Positions 44,593-57,113 are shown, numbered from the stretch's first letter. The stretch: DNA of 64,000 bases from Plazaster borealis (GCA_021014325.1 JAJGQC010000657.1:21630-85629); one strand, 5' to 3'. Made by a program: numbers and translations. Notes: generated by a model from the letters alone, not told the origin.

Positions 44593-46456
44593 ATGTATGC
44601 ACACCAGATATTACTAGAAATGAAATCATTATGCACAGCAGATATTACTAGAAATGATATCAATATCACATACATGTAATATTGCATGGATATGATGACT
44701 GCATATCTTCCAAAAACATTTGAGCAAGAAAAATTACAAGATGGCTGCCAAAAAAAATTATCACTAGTTATCACGATAAGAACCAGATTTGGATGACCTC
44801 TGTCAGATTTTAAATGTGATGATAACAAGTAATAAAATAAACAATTCATATTCTTCTGGATGTTACATGACATTTTCCTACATAGCTTACAACCTTTTTA
44901 AAGGAAATTTTCACAGGTTAGTTTTATTGTATAACAATCAAACAGTTCCAACAACGAAATGTATACCTTCCCTTTCATTTTCCCTTATCCTTTTTTTTTC
45001 CGCAGCTAAAAATCAGGACCACAGAGGTACAACTTTTTTTCCAATGTTATGAAAGCTAAGCACAGACAATATTACAAAATGTATATAGAGGTTCCCTTAT
45101 ACACCCAACCACATGTCTGTGACACCCCCCCTCCTCTCCTAGATATAAAACATTGTTATAGGCCTACACTTGCATTTACCAATGAATTTTACATCTAACT
45201 GACTTCTTTACATGCCCACCTGATGTCAGGCATTATTTGAGCCTTGATATATTTCTGTGATTAAATAGTTTGTACTTAATTCGTCTTAATTAGTGAAACA
45301 TAATAAACAAATAAACAGTTTACTTTTTCCTGTTACCAACAATAATAAACAATTCTTAGGATCAAATCTTCAGTTAAAAACATATATCGCGTGAACATCT
45401 TTGACGACTATATTTTTTGATGAAATCAAATCTTCAGTTAAAATTATATTTATACAAAATTCTTCAATATAATAATACCTATAGAAAGTTGTTGTATCAC
45501 TTTTCAATTTTTGTATAATACAAATAATTTGTTCAAATTAACATTTAAAGGGTGTGTACAACATTGGTAAGGTTGAAAATATAAATGCACACAGATTTGC
45601 ACATAACTTGCATGGTTTAAAGATGGTCATGGTGGAAAACTTTTCTTGAAATAGTTTTGCTTGAAATGCTATAGTTTTTAGGAAATGAGTAAAACCATTA
45701 GTCTTTATCACTAGTGATAAATTGTGATGTTTGAAAACAGTGAAAACATATAATGGGGTTTTTGGTCGAGTCTTACTCTCGGATTTTCCTTGTTATTTTG
45801 TTCCATTGGTTTTACTTTCATACTGTTTATCACTTAGTATTACATTCGCAACATCATATATAATTTTCATGGCCTTTATAAACGATACAATGCACAGTTT
45901 TTTACGCACGAATCGAACCCCCCCCCCCCCCCGCTAGTCTTAATAACAAAGCAAACATGGCAAATATACAATAGTCAGCTATTTATGAGTAATGATTTCA
46001 AAAGCAACCTCAACTTGCATGCAATGTTAAACTTCAAAGGTTGCATTTCTTATCAAATGGAAAAGGTTGTAATACAAGTGAACAACCCCTAACTTTGCAT
46101 GCTACCATTTACTGCATACACTATTTCCTGCCCACTGGAATGTTTTTACAAAATCACTTAAAATAGACAAGCCTGTACTCAAAATCATTTTTCTGTGTCA
46201 AGACATTATTTTATTGCAAAATGCAAAATATGTCACATGTACAGTATATTTGCAACCAGGTATTACAAACAGAATTGATTAACTCAATGTCTTAATTAAT
46301 GGACAATTTAAACTGATTGCTTATTTTAACTGTTTGAGTGAAAACATTTATATCAGTTGGCAAAATTTTGTGATTTAATTTGATTGACTTATTTTGGTGG
46401 TCAGTTCAATCCATGAGACAGTATTTGACCAGTATCATCATTATTATTAAATAGCA
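44593..46456. other. No gene recognised; downstream of the TRIM gene
   Basis: AT-rich. A segment near 45757-45870 (ttactttcatactgtttatc, acttagtattacattcgcaa) matches 32858-32930, a dispersed repeat of unknown type. A poly-C run lies near 45919-45932. The part just below 46457 is probably the TRIM 3' untranslated region, with a minus-strand aataaa about 245 bases past the stop. Confidence 0.4.
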
Positions 46457-47070
46457 TTACACCTTGTTATAAATCCTCACTGAGTTGTAGTCTGCCACTG
46501 CCAGCTTCTGACCATCTGATGTCAATGAGATTCCACCTGGGTCGTACAGACCCTGAGCAATACAGCTTAGAAATCTACCCTGAGGGTCATAAAGATGTAT
46601 ATGACCAAAATTAAGGCCATTTCTTACTGCAATGTAGATAGCTGAGCTGTCACAGCATACACCTCTGCAGCTTCCAACTTGCTGACCATTAATGAGTGGT
46701 TTGATGGTGATTAGTGTAGCACCATTGTCATCAACAATGGTCACTTGGTGCTCCCAACCACTGACTAGAATTCTCTCCTTGCTGTCAATGGCCAAGTAGT
46801 GAGGTTGTGTCTTAACTGAAACAGTGTCTATGAGTGAACCATCACTGGATCTGTGTTTAGTAATGACAGACCTCTTCACATCCCCCACAATGATTGTATC
46901 CTTCATGACTGCTACACTGTAGAGGTCTACTGCTGTCTTGCCCACTTCACTATGAGGCACTGTGTAGAATTCAAATATCTGTTTGCCATTCCTATTGTAC
47001 ATCTTGACAGTAGAGCTCATTCTATCTACAACCAATAACTGATTCTGGAATGCAGCAACAGCCCAAGGGT
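46457..47070 (-). CDS. TRIM-NHL protein, coding exon 2 (beta-propeller)
   Basis: After acceptor tttgttttccag the exon completes a codon and encodes PWAVAAFQNQLLVVDRMSST to the stop at 46457-46459 (about 204 residues). Repeated blade-like patterns are visible: QLLVVDR.SSTVKMY, TIIVGDVKRSVI, ILVSGWEHQVTIVDDNG, IYIAVRNGLNFGHIHLYDPQ and LAVADYNSVRIYN. This is the NHL-type propeller of TRIM2/3/71-like proteins, used to bind RNA or protein targets. The phase (1+2) matches exon 1 exactly. No lesion is seen. Confidence 0.9.
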
Positions 47071-47842
47071 CTGGAAAACAAATGAACAAATGGATAGGAC
47101 TCAATACAATGATCATTCATTTGCAAATTACTTACAACCTATTAAATTAGATTTTGGCAAAAAACACAAAAGATGTTATTATTCAATTACATTTGTTCCC
47201 ATGTTGTAAAAGCCCTTTTTACTTTGCTAATAATTCACACAGCACCTACATGTACATGTACCTATGACATACAGTAAAACAATAACAACAATCTGTTAAT
47301 ACTAGCAAGGTGACTACTAATCAATAGAAACTGGTAATGAATCCATTCTTTTTAACTCATTTTAAGATTTGACCTAAATTACATTAATTATTGATATTCA
47401 TTCATTTAGTATTATAAACTTCTTTTGTTGGTAGTGTTGATTAGAGGAAAGTCCAAATTCATAATGACAGCAGATAGAGTGGATTCAGTGATCATGCAGT
47501 GGATGAATGCAGCCCTACATGTAGTCTACAAGGTACAGTGGAATGGGAATAATCAATCAATTTCATGACATACACTTTGATTACATGTAAACCTTGTATT
47601 GATCACAATATGGTCTAATGTGTGAACATCATTTTAAGGATTGACTGGAGTTGATAACTTCAAACAATGTTTGATAACAATTTATCATATTTTAGTGTAG
47701 CATTGAATAGGAATAGCTACTTATTTTCATGTACTCTTTGACCGTCACCCTGATAACCAGTCAAGAGTACTTTTTACACTGTTTGAACTGAGATTTACAA
47801 CAACATTACATCTCTAAATAAGTGACTTTTTAAGGAACTTAC
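47071..47842 (-). other. Intron of the TRIM gene
   Basis: Canonical donor gtaagt at its 5' end and ttgttttccag at its 3' end. It is AT-rich and no element was recognised inside. Confidence 0.85.
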
Positions 47843-49115
47843 ATTGTGATAATTGGATAGTTTTCTTCTGCTGTCCCTTAGTGTCACAGATTACCACTCT
47901 TCTGTTACTACAGTCTGCCACTGCCATCTCATCCCCAGGTAGAGAGGCATCAATATCCCTAGCCCTAATGAATCCTCCATCATACTCCAAACAAAGCTCC
48001 CACCTTGGTTCCTTCATAGTCAGATTACCCAGGGAGATGTCAGAAACCCCTGGAGTGAATCTCAGATGGGAAAGGGTAGAATCCATCTTGGGTTGATTTT
48101 GATCTCTGAGTAATTTCAAGTCCTTACTGATAGTAGGATAGAGTGCAAGGAAGTCAGGAGCTGATGAATTGTTGCTTACATCTTTGGCAGTCTGCAGTGA
48201 ATGCTGTATTTGCTGTGAGTTTACACTCACTGTTTGCTCATATTCCTCCAATTTCTTGTTACGATCTTTGTGGATGGTTTTTATTTCATCCATGATGCGA
48301 CTCTCTTGAGCTGCTACCTTAGCCCTAATCTGACAAGATCTATTTTTCACTTGTGCCATAGTTGTCTCAACTGCAATGTCTAGGTTGTCTTTCATTGTTG
48401 AGACAGTTGCTTGAGATTGTTCAAGATTCTTTAGTATTCCTTCAAGGGGAGTAATGAGTTCAGCCAATGACTGTTTATATGTGGATGAGGCTTGGTTGCA
48501 GTCAATATACTCATGTTGTGGTTTACAGTGATCGATGACAGTACAAGCTTGGCAAATCATCACATCACATGTTGTACAATAGAACCACATCACTTCACCT
48601 TCATGAGTTTGGCATTCTGGATGACGTTTTGGGTTTGTCCTTTTCATTGCAATCTTACCATCACTAATGTCTTTCAAAGTAGCAACTGTGTGGCTTGATA
48701 GTACAGGGAATTTCCGGTGCACTTTGTAGCAGTTTGCACAAATGATCGTGGGGCAGTCAAAGCAGAAATATGTTGCCTCAATTTCTTCTTCGCATAGTTT
48801 ACAAATCAATTTGCTGTTTTCAGATGAGCTGACCTGCTCCAGTTGAAGTGCAAGACCAGTTAAAATGAAGTTAGTCTTGAGATCTTGAACACCCGTCTCA
48901 GGAAGTTGTGTCTCTTTTCGACACAAAGGACAAATAAGCGTCTTAGCATCTTTGTAGCTGGTAGTGTGGTATTCAAGTAAACAGTGTTCACAAAAGCTAT
49001 GAAGACAGTCCAGTACTTTGGGTTCTGTGTAATCCTCTTTGCAAATACTGCACTTCAGATAATCCTTTCTGATTTTCTCTAAAGCTGAAACCTGCGCTGG
49101 TTCAGAAGATGCCAT
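47843..49115 (-). CDS. TRIM protein, coding exon 1 (RING, B-boxes, coiled coil)
   Basis: Starting MASSEPAQ, the protein has a complete C3HC4 RING (C22, C25, C37, H39, C42, C45, C62, C65), B-box 1 (from C105, with CFDC and CANC) and B-box 2 (C168, H171, C183, C188, C191, H196, H201). A coiled coil spans about 205-330, and the first propeller strand begins at about 385. TRIM proteins are RING E3 ubiquitin ligases; the coiled coil dimerises them and the propeller picks the target. The start was chosen because it follows an acceptor (tatttccag) by six bases and gives the usual short lead before the RING. With exon 2 the product is 628 aa with no stops. Many animals have expanded TRIM families, so a specific orthologue is not claimed. 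Confidence 0.93.
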
Positions 49116-49502
49116 TTTGATCTGGAAATAAAAATCAAAGAGCAAAAATATTATATTACAAAAGAATTAGCATGGAGTTCACACAAAACATATGTTGCCT
49201 TTTTCCATCAAATTGATACCTGCACTGTACATTATGTGGGAATGAAATGCCAGCCTACACTGTAATAAAATATTACAAAATTTGAATAAATATGTCATCA
49301 CGAGATGATCATTTCAGTAACAAATAGGAAAAAAGTATTTTGTTTACCGTATAAACATCATTTTAAATAAGTCAACATGTGGTGCAAGTACATCTCATGT
49401 ATGTGTACTTGACATAATATAAATAATAAATCGATGAAATAAATATCTTCATCTTTAAAAACTAAGCAATAATTTTTGTGTTTGGACTTGGAGGATCCAG
49501 TT

Positions 49503-49716
49503 TAAGGGGGCTGTGTCGTCATGATCAAAGCAGGCCTGTGGCTGTACATGGAATTATGAAATCTCAGCCAGTTACTACATACGCCTCCCTCTGTACCATT
49601 ATTATGGAGAGGGCGCATGTACTGTAGTAACTGGGTGAAAGTTTATAATTTTATGTACAGCCACAGGCCTGGTTTGATCATGGAGGAAGTTGATCATGTC
49701 ACCAGAGCCCTTTTAA
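49503..49716. mobile_element. Fold-back MITE with TTAA ends
   Basis: The ends ttaagggggct and agcccttttaa are inverted. Inner arms gatcaaagcaggcctgtgg and ccacaggcctggtttgatc, then ctgtacat / atgtacag and ccagttactaca / gtagtaactgg, form a long hairpin around a short loop near 49600-49610. Confidence 0.75.
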
Positions 49717-49994
49717 ATGTAGGATGATCAGCAGTTTATGAAGAGAACATCCATGATTCAATCCTATAGACATGTAGTTATACAAACTGTACATCGTGAA
49801 ATACACATCATATACAGAGGTATGTTTGTTTCCTAATGGTACATTCATTAATTAGGAGTCACATTGAAAAGGTGAAATACACTGTTTTTAAAAGAGTGCA
49901 ATTATTACAAAACATACTTAAAAGGTAGGCCTACGTATACATGTAACACTATTGTACGTATCATTGGAAAATAGACTGTGCAAGTCTGGCAGGT

Positions 49995-50335
49995 ATTTGA
50001 ACTTACAGGACCAAGTTGCTCCCAACCCAACTGGTAAGACATCTGCTCTAGCAATGCAAAGGTCGTGGGTTCGAATCCCATCCGAGTGATTTGCCTACGC
50101 CTATTAAATCGTTGCAGTAACCGCTACTAAAACATAGGATTCGAACTGCCTCTAACCACCGGGCTAGCTCGGTGGTCTAGTTGTAAGACATCTGCTATAG
50201 CAATGCAAAGGTTGTGGGTTCTAATCCCACCCAAGTGATTTGCCTATTAAATCGTTGCAGTACCCGCTGCTAAAACATAGGATTGGAACTGCTTCTAGCC
50301 ACCAGGCTAATACGGTGGTCTAGTGGTCTATCAAA
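49995..50335 (+). repeat. Tandem tRNA-like units (two and a half copies)
   Basis: aagacatctgctctagcaat with the B-box gggttcgaatccc, then aagacatctgctatagcaat with gggttctaatccc, then a partial third (acggtggtctagtggtc). The spacing is about 150 bp, with attaaatcgttgcagta shared between units. It is the same tRNA-like family as the core of the fold-back element at 41.9 kb. Acceptor stems are poor, so these are not tRNA genes. Confidence 0.65.
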
Positions 50336-50727
50336 TACTGGTGATTGTTTGATTCTTTGTTTTGATACCATCTATTGTTTTAACTTTAATTTCATAACAT
50401 TGAAGCTGTTGAATTCAAGTCTCAGAAAATGTTACCATCAAATATCAAGAACATTGTACTAAATAATCAGCCTCAATACCTCCATTGAATCGGAAGATAA
50501 TACACCAAGGTTCTAATCTGAGTACATTATTTGAGAAACCATACAAGCATGTCAATTGTACAACACTTTTACATGTAAACCAAACATGAATCATTATCAT
50601 CTAAGCTACACAATCACAATTTATGAAACTGCACAAATTCAGTAGTATAATATTGTATGCACAATCTTAGGCTTATCTCAAGCTGGAGTATTGAGCAAAG
50701 TGGAATCAGTTTGTGATCTCTACTCAC

Positions 50728-51000
50728 CTCAGCACTGTGTACTGTTGACAAAGATGTAAAAGATACGTCTGCAATCCTGTCAGGATGTTCCTTGTTTTAC
50801 AGCAGTCTTATTTCCTGGTGGAATGCAGGATTCTGCCTTAACAAATACAGTCACAGAAACACCTATGTAGCAAGGTTGTACATGTACTGTGAAGAGTGTC
50901 CCCAGTTGCTGGATCAATACATGTACATGTACATAGTGAATGTACAATGTACTACTGTACTGTGTGTTGACAATGAACTTGAGTGCCAAAGGTCATGGAG
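50728..51000 (-). other. Possible 5' untranslated exon of the TRIM gene
   Basis: A strong donor (gctgag followed by gtgagt, minus strand) ends a stretch upstream of the TRIM coding exon. The upstream limit is a guess. Another donor-like site (atcaag/gtaaat) at about 51885-51892 could mark an alternative first exon. There is no direct evidence of transcription. Confidence 0.3.
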
Positions 51001-51505
51001 CTAGCGATGTTGAACGTCTGTTTGTTTTGTCTGGGTTGTTATCAATGAACGCGGCTGCGTAAATAACTCCATGAGTGCAGTTTGTGATGAACACAATAAC
51101 AAGTACACAGTGAAGAAAAGGTCCGAGCTATCAGCTGATGGGAAATAGAACACTGGTGCAATTTGGGAGGGGGGGGTTTTCATTTTGTCACATCACTTTT
51201 TTCACCCCCAAACCATTTCCGTGGAATGATTACATTTAAAACTTACAATGTGTGTACATCAAGGGTGAGGATGATTGCCTTTTATTGCATGGGCTTTATA
51301 GTTTCAAAAGTGAAGCAGAAAAGATCGGTAAAACTGTTTACAATTTACAACTTGTAAGTCAAGCTTTTATTTATTTAAACTATCTCTAATGGATGAAATT
51401 CATGAAAAACAGCACAATAACAGTTATTTTTAAACACAATTGCCACAATACACATTGTAGCTGCTGTGTGAGGTGTCTGGAAGTCAAGATTCTCTTGAAA
51501 ACTCA

Positions 51506-51532
51506 TACTTGTACTTGTACTTGTACTTGTAC
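51506..51532. repeat. (TTGTAC)n microsatellite
   Basis: About four and a half units of acttgt/cttgta. Confidence 0.8.
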
Positions 51533-52639
51533 ACTCTATTGGTGAACATTGAACTCGATTGAACTTCATTGGACAGTGTATGGTGTATATCATTTGCATT
51601 CTTTACTTTGGTTTTAAAAAATGCCATCCAAAAATAAAAGATGTTTAGTGAGATGAGTATTCAAAGGCTGAAAAAATGTACTTTGGGTCAAAATAATTAG
51701 TTGTAAGTTGGACCTCAATTAAACTGTGTAGAAGACTTTTGTATCTGCAGACAAAATCAGAGCTCCAGGAAAAATATTGAGATATTGTTATCTTTTCCTA
51801 TCAGGAACAAATTGAAGACTGGGCTCATAGTGACATATGATGTGACGTTAAAAGATGAAGAAAGTGGATTTACCTTGATGGTGTAATGTCAGTCTGCAGA
51901 TTGCTGGAACTTCAAACTTGATCTTTGTTTTTGTCTGTAAAATATAAGAATTCTTCCTAGTTTTAGTGACCATCATGGTGTGTACAGAGATTAGACGAGT
52001 GAGACTTGTTGTACTTGATTTCATATCACCTGAACATCTTCTGAAAGAAATGTCATTCTAGAACTCTATATTTTACAGAAGACGTACTGAAGGTCCTAAC
52101 AAAACAGGATTCCAGAAACATCAAACTAAAAGTGGTGTATATTTCATGGCAACAGTATTGTGTTACAATAACCATGTTTTATATCAACATATTAGGACAA
52201 TCGCTTCACATGAATCAGACTCAAACATCTTTCTCTACTTTAAGATAAAATGTTTTGTTCTGAACCACATATTCTTTGGGAAATACTTGCCAATTGTCAG
52301 CTTTACATTAAACAAGATAATTACTACACCTGCAACTATGTCTTCAAAATCATTTTGACAATGAATCAATAATCGTATTTAAAAAAAATTCTCAACAAAA
52401 TGTTGAACAAAATCTGAAAGTGCTGCTTGCTTTTGAAATTACCTTCACTAATAATAGTAAACAATTCCACAAAGTTTCATAAACATTTAAGGTCTACTTT
52501 TCATTAAACACATCAATCAACCAAGCCATGAGCAATTCATCTTATTTGTTGGTCACATTCTTGAGAAAGAAAGAGAAAGGGTATATTATTTTGAAGGGGG
52601 TTCATGCACATTCAACTGAGTTTGTTTATTGTGATTTGG

Positions 52640-53640
52640 CAAACCTAAGAACTGATCACAGTTTGCCCAATGCCAAGTAAGACAAATACTGTAGACTGTG
52701 CACGTCTTGCGAGTATTCAAACTTCTATAACCAAGTTTGTCCCAACCAGTCTATTTCATAATATTTGCACAAGGTCTTTAGAGGGATTACATTCCTTCCT
52801 ACGTGATGGCATGCGGATCACACAATTCATTCAAAGGTTGTATTGTTATTCAAATAAGTCCAAGGGGAGATACCCCTATATAAGCCCTGAACCCAAGACA
52901 TGAGGCATCTTTTCTTTGTGTGTGAGCAGCATTGCGGATAACGATGGACTCGATTGATTTAGAGCTCCCTCCTGTCAGACATTGAGTCTGAGTTTTAGTG
53001 CGGCCAGGCCGCTGGTGAACAGTCAGATGACACGCCAAATGTAAGCTTAGAAGCGAAGCTTTAGGCAAATTCATCGGGAATTCATAAACTATCCCTCTCC
53101 ATCGCCAGTATGCAAAACATGCTGACAAACATGGTAAAAAACCAACAGTCGGCTGCAATTCCAGTCGACAACACGTTTGATGTTGATGATTTCGTTGGGC
53201 AACAGGGTAACTGTTAAGACCCAAACCAAAGTTTCGAGCTGACCAGTAACGTGGCAGCCAGTTCTCCTGATTTTGATATTCTGTCTTGCAAAGACATTTA
53301 TGAGACTTCTGAAGCCAAAGGAACAGAAATTTTCTCAAATTAGGCCGACAGGGCAACCAAAGCGGTAACACTACCGATTAAAAAGGAGATATATACAAAG
53401 ATCGCAGAAAAATATGCGACACCGGCTAATGCGACGGCAATCTGCCCCCAGAGTGGACGCAGATTTGTGGGGTACTATTCCTGCATCGGCCCGCTCCAAA
53501 GACGTGGGCACTCAGCAAATTCAGAATTGATGCATCAATGATCCCGTGAGAGTAGGACGTGTTTTCGGGGAGCTCCACTCGCTTCACTGAGCACAGCAAA
53601 CCTTGCATAATATATAAAATTATACGCAATGGACCCAAAG
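52640..53640 (+). pseudogene. DIRS-type retroelement, 5' region and gag relic
   Basis: A TATA box (tatataa, 52877-52883) lies about 60 bases before an ATG at 52944 (MDSIDLELPPVRH then stop). Further on, frames interrupted by stops read VTLPIKKEIYTKIAEKYATP and later VDADLWGTIPASARSKDVGT. The latter resembles the gag (ORF1) of DIRS-like elements. At least four stops or shifts are present. The DIRS pol parts resume at 58.45 kb beyond a LINE, which supports one split element. The gag identification is moderate because gag proteins diverge fast. Confidence 0.5.
52877..52883 (+). promoter_or_regulatory. TATA box of the DIRS relic
   Basis: tatataa in a tacccctatataagccct context, about 60 bases ahead of the first ATG of the gag relic. 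It is a plausible internal promoter of the retroelement. Confidence 0.4.
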
Positions 53641-54184
53641 CGACCAGGAGGCCACCCGTCCGGTACGGCCTCTCGCCCCTTGGCCTCGGGTCATGAAGTC
53701 CCGCACCCCAAACTCCCCATTAGAAGAACAGGCGGCCTGAGCGAAGATTTCAAATCGTTCGTAAGAGCTACTCTCAAACAACTTCTTGCATAACGAGTAT
53801 TTGGGTTTTGGGTTTTTTACTTGGGTTTATTTTTGGGGGGTTTTGGGGGGGGATTTATTTTTCCAAGTGTTTTCTTGCCTCTCTCTCCAGTATGGGAAGT
53901 TGGTTGGGGGGATTTTGTTCATTGCAGCAAAAACAAACAAAAACGGAGGCTTGTAATTCTGTATATAGTTATGCCAACTCCTTAATTTCTTGTACAAGAG
54001 GTACATGATCCCATGGCTTAAAGTGTCCCTTTGTTATCACGACATTCCTTCCCTTTTCTTTTACCTGACTGCTTTATATTCAATAGGAGAAGAGTTCCCT
54101 TTTCTTATAAAAATTCTCAGCTTTTGTTTGGACCACTAAAGTGCGCCAATCAGGTTCATCTTTTGCATATTAATATGAGTTGTA

Positions 54185-54745
54185 ATGTCAAGCTCGCAAT
54201 GTTCTAAAGGCACCCCGCCTCCAAATGTGTCCATTGTCTCCATGAACTGTCGCGGTTTGGCAGATCACAAAAAAAGGAGGGACGTCTTATATTTGTTAAG
54301 GACAAAGCGTTATTCCATTTACTGTTTGCAAGACTTCCATTGTACAGACTCCATGGAGAGGAGGATTAGAACTGAATCGGGATTTGACTGTTATTTTAGC
54401 TCTTTTAAAAGTAACTCGAGAGGTGTGGCAATTCTTTTAAACAGTACGTTTGAGTTTAAAGTTCTATCATGTAAAACTGACCCAAATGGTAATTTTGGGG
54501 CGCTCAGTTTAGATATTTATGGTTATAACATTACTTTAATTAATTTATATGGTCCTAATAAAGATGATCGTAATTTCTATGAAACTAATAACAATATCAT
54601 TACTGATTACGATAACCCCCACACAATTATATGTGGAGATTGAAATTTGGTATTGAATGACAAAATAGATTGTTGTAATTATGTTAACATTAACAACCCA
54701 TCGGCTAGACAGAGAGTGTTGGATTTGTGCAACCACTTAAATCTC
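54185..54745 (+). pseudogene. LINE (L1/Tx1-like) ORF2, endonuclease domain
   Basis: It starts MSSSQCSKGTPPPNVSIVSM, then NCRGL, the first AP-endonuclease motif. LQDFHCTD stands where LQE.H is usual, and SRGVAILLNSTFEF and INLYGPNKDDRNF follow. The next motif should be GD(W/F)N, but at 54641-54643 a tga interrupts it (CGD-stop-NLVLND). The frame then continues as RQRVLDLCNHLNLIDP to another stop. The endonuclease, which nicks target DNA to prime reverse transcription, is therefore dead. Confidence 0.85.
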
Positions 54746-55520
54746 ATTGATCCCTGACGCATTCAAAGAATGAGTCAATGAAATACACTTGGAGGCAAAA
54801 CTCTCCATTAAAACAGTCCAGGCTAGATTTCTTTCTAATTTCTTTGGAGATGAACACTAAACTAGTTTCTTGAGATATTAAACTGGGCTATTGCACGAAC
54901 CATTCAATGGTTGATTTACAACTGGATTTCAATCAAGTAGATAGAGGTGTAGGTTATTGGAAATTTAATAATTCTCTTCTTATGGGCGCAACTTATGTTA
55001 ACCAGTTTAAAACCAATATTAGAGAAATTGTTGATATGTATGCCGCCTCGCCCTATCAACACTCAAAGCTGAGTTACATTTATTTATTTTATTATCAATT
55101 ACCAATTATTTTTTGAAATGTTATTAATAGAGGTTAGAACTAAGACTATTTCAACCTTGAAAAAGAGATTAGAGTTCTGTCTGAGAAGGTTGACGAGGGA
55201 GATGTAACATCAAACGATACGTTCAAATCTAAGCAGGCTGACCTCGAGAACCTTCGTAAGAAAAAAATGGATGGTGTTTTGATAGGGTCAAGAACCAGGT
55301 GGATGGAACACGGGGAAAAGCCCTCCAGGTATTTCCTTAATATGGAGAAACGTAATTGTGTGAATAGGTCATTACAGAGAATAATACTGAGCTGAAGAGC
55401 TCTTGTAGTATCCTCAACGAAGCAAGGCTTTTTTACACCAAACTGTACTCTTCCTCTGACTCGCTGGGAAGGGTCAACCTGCAACCATTTTTCAATCAGT
55501 CTGATTCTCCAGTTCTTTCC
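54746..55520 (+). pseudogene. LINE ORF2, linker before reverse transcriptase
   Basis: Fragments in shifting frames read KYTWRQNSPLKQSRLDFFLI-type sequence, LQLDFNQVDRGVGYWKFNNS and GSRTRWMEHGEKPSRYFLNM. The last is the conserved (E)GEK.(S/T).YFL(N).EK stretch between endonuclease and reverse transcriptase. Several stops (for example near 54878 and 55115) are present. Confidence 0.7.
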
Positions 55521-56700
55521 GACTTGACTCGGGATAGTATTGAGGGTCCTCTGTCGTATCATGAGGTTTTGGATGCCCTGAAAAGGAGTAACAACGGGAA
55601 GTCTCCGGGGTCTTATGGTTTCAGCTTTGAATTTTTAAAATTCTTTTTCTCAGATTTGTCTTGGTTTTTATTGCGGTCTCTGAACTTTGGTTACGAAACA
55701 GGAACGTTTTCAGTAACCCAGCAATATGGGATAATCACCCTGCTACCAAAAGGGGATAAACCCCGTCAATTTTTGAAGAATTGGAGACCCATTTCTTTAT
55801 TAAATATTACGTATAAACTGGCCTCTTCTTGTATATAGCAGAGAGAATTAAAACTTGCCTCCCTTCTATTATACATTGTACATGAACAACAAAAAGGTTT
55901 TTGCAAGGTTGCTATATAGGGGAAAATATTCGTTTAATGTACAATTTGCTTAACTACACAGATAACAACAAAATTCCTGGTATGTTTTTGTTAATTGATT
56001 TTGACAAAGCCTTTGATTCGGTCTCCCACGACTTCATTCTTCAGATTCTTGAGCTGTTCAATTTTGGTCCTTCAATACAGAAATGGTTTCAAGTGCTTTA
56101 CAACGGTGCAAAAGCCTCTGTAATGGTAAATGGTTTTTGTCAGAATATTTTCAAATTGAGCGCGGTTGCCGGCAAGGTGACGGCTTAAGCCCTTATTTGT
56201 TCCTTTTGTGCGCCAAAATTCTGGGGAAAATGGTTCGTCACTCGTCAGGAAAATTTCTGAAGGAAGTTACGGTCAAGGGTTCAGAATACAGGCTTTCTCA
56301 ATATGCAGACGACCATGTGGTTTTTCTAGACGGTTCAAAAAAATCTCTTAGCAGAGCCTTTAAGCTATTAGAGGATTTTGCTCGTACGTTGGGCCTTAAA
56401 GTTAACATTGGTAAAACTAACGCAGTGTGGATTGGTGGCAACAAGGGCCCACAAAAAGGTGTTTGTTCAGATGTTAATGTTAACTGGGTTGATCCCCAAG
56501 AAAGTTTTAGAGCTCTCGGCATTGATTTTTTTTACTAATCTGGACAGTATGGTTGATATCAATTATAACAGGGTTTTAATTTCCATCGACAGTTTAATTG
56601 GGCAATGGTCTAAACGTAACCTTACAGTGTTGGGTAGACTTCTCGTTTTGTCTAAGCTTACCTTTTTAATCCTATCAGTCCCCAATCCTTAAAAATTATT
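55521..56700 (+). pseudogene. LINE ORF2, reverse transcriptase domain
   Basis: Motifs in order: LPKGDKPRQFLKNWRPISLL (motif 1-2 region), LLIDFDKAFDSVSHDF (motif A with catalytic Asp), GCRQGDGLSPYLFLL (motif B), QYADDHVVFLDGS (motif C, YADD intact) and GLKVNIGKTNAVWIGG. Frames change near 55838, 56160 and 56530. The layout and wording fit the L1/Tx1 group. The catalytic residues survive but the frame does not. Confidence 0.88.
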
Positions 56701-56838
56701 TATAAGAATCTAGATTCTATGTTGCATAAGTTTATTTGGAAAGGGGTTGACACAGTTACTAGGAATCAAATGATTCAAGACTACAGCCAAGGTGGGGTTA
56801 AAATGGCGAATAAGAACACCGAACTTAAGCTCTGGTGT

Positions 56839-57113
56839 TTCTGATCAGCAGAGTGTGGGCTCGAATCCCAGTCAAGACACTTGTGTCCTTAAGCAAGACA
56901 CTTAACCACATGCTTCGTCCTTCAGATGGGACGTTAAGCCGTAGGTTCCGTGTGTTGTGTAATGCACGTAAAAGAACCCAGTGCACTTATCGTAAAGAGA
57001 AGGGGTAGGAAAAATACCTTGTAGGAAAAATACTGAGCGCTTTGAGACCCCCATCGGGAGTGTAAAGCGCTACATAAGACCTGCGTATTATTATTATTAT
57101 TATTATTATTTTA
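56839..57113 (+). mobile_element. SINE inserted in the LINE, with (ATT)n tail
   Basis: It begins inside the tRNA-like head (tggtgtttctgatcagcaga, B-box gggctcgaatccc). The tail acacttgtgtccttaagcaa, taagccgtaggttccgtgtg and aagagaaggggta follows, ending gtaaagcgctacataagacc and (att)n. The head's first part is missing (5' truncated). The SINE is the same family as the one at 30470-30806. LINE coding resumes right after the tail. Confidence 0.85.

Larger units (their letters stand above)
49124..50727 (-). other. Probable 5' intron of the TRIM gene, with repeats
   Basis: It lies between the acceptor at 49122-49123 and a good donor (gctgag/gtgagtagag) at 50727. It holds a fold-back MITE (49503-49716) and three tRNA-like copies (49995-50335). 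No other exon was recognised. Confidence 0.45.

Noticed and set aside
52850..53371. 173-residue minus-strand frame (MLPLWLPCRPNLRKFLFLWL)
   Set aside because: It is the reverse strand of the DIRS gag relic. There is no domain and plus-strand fragments fit a known element type better.
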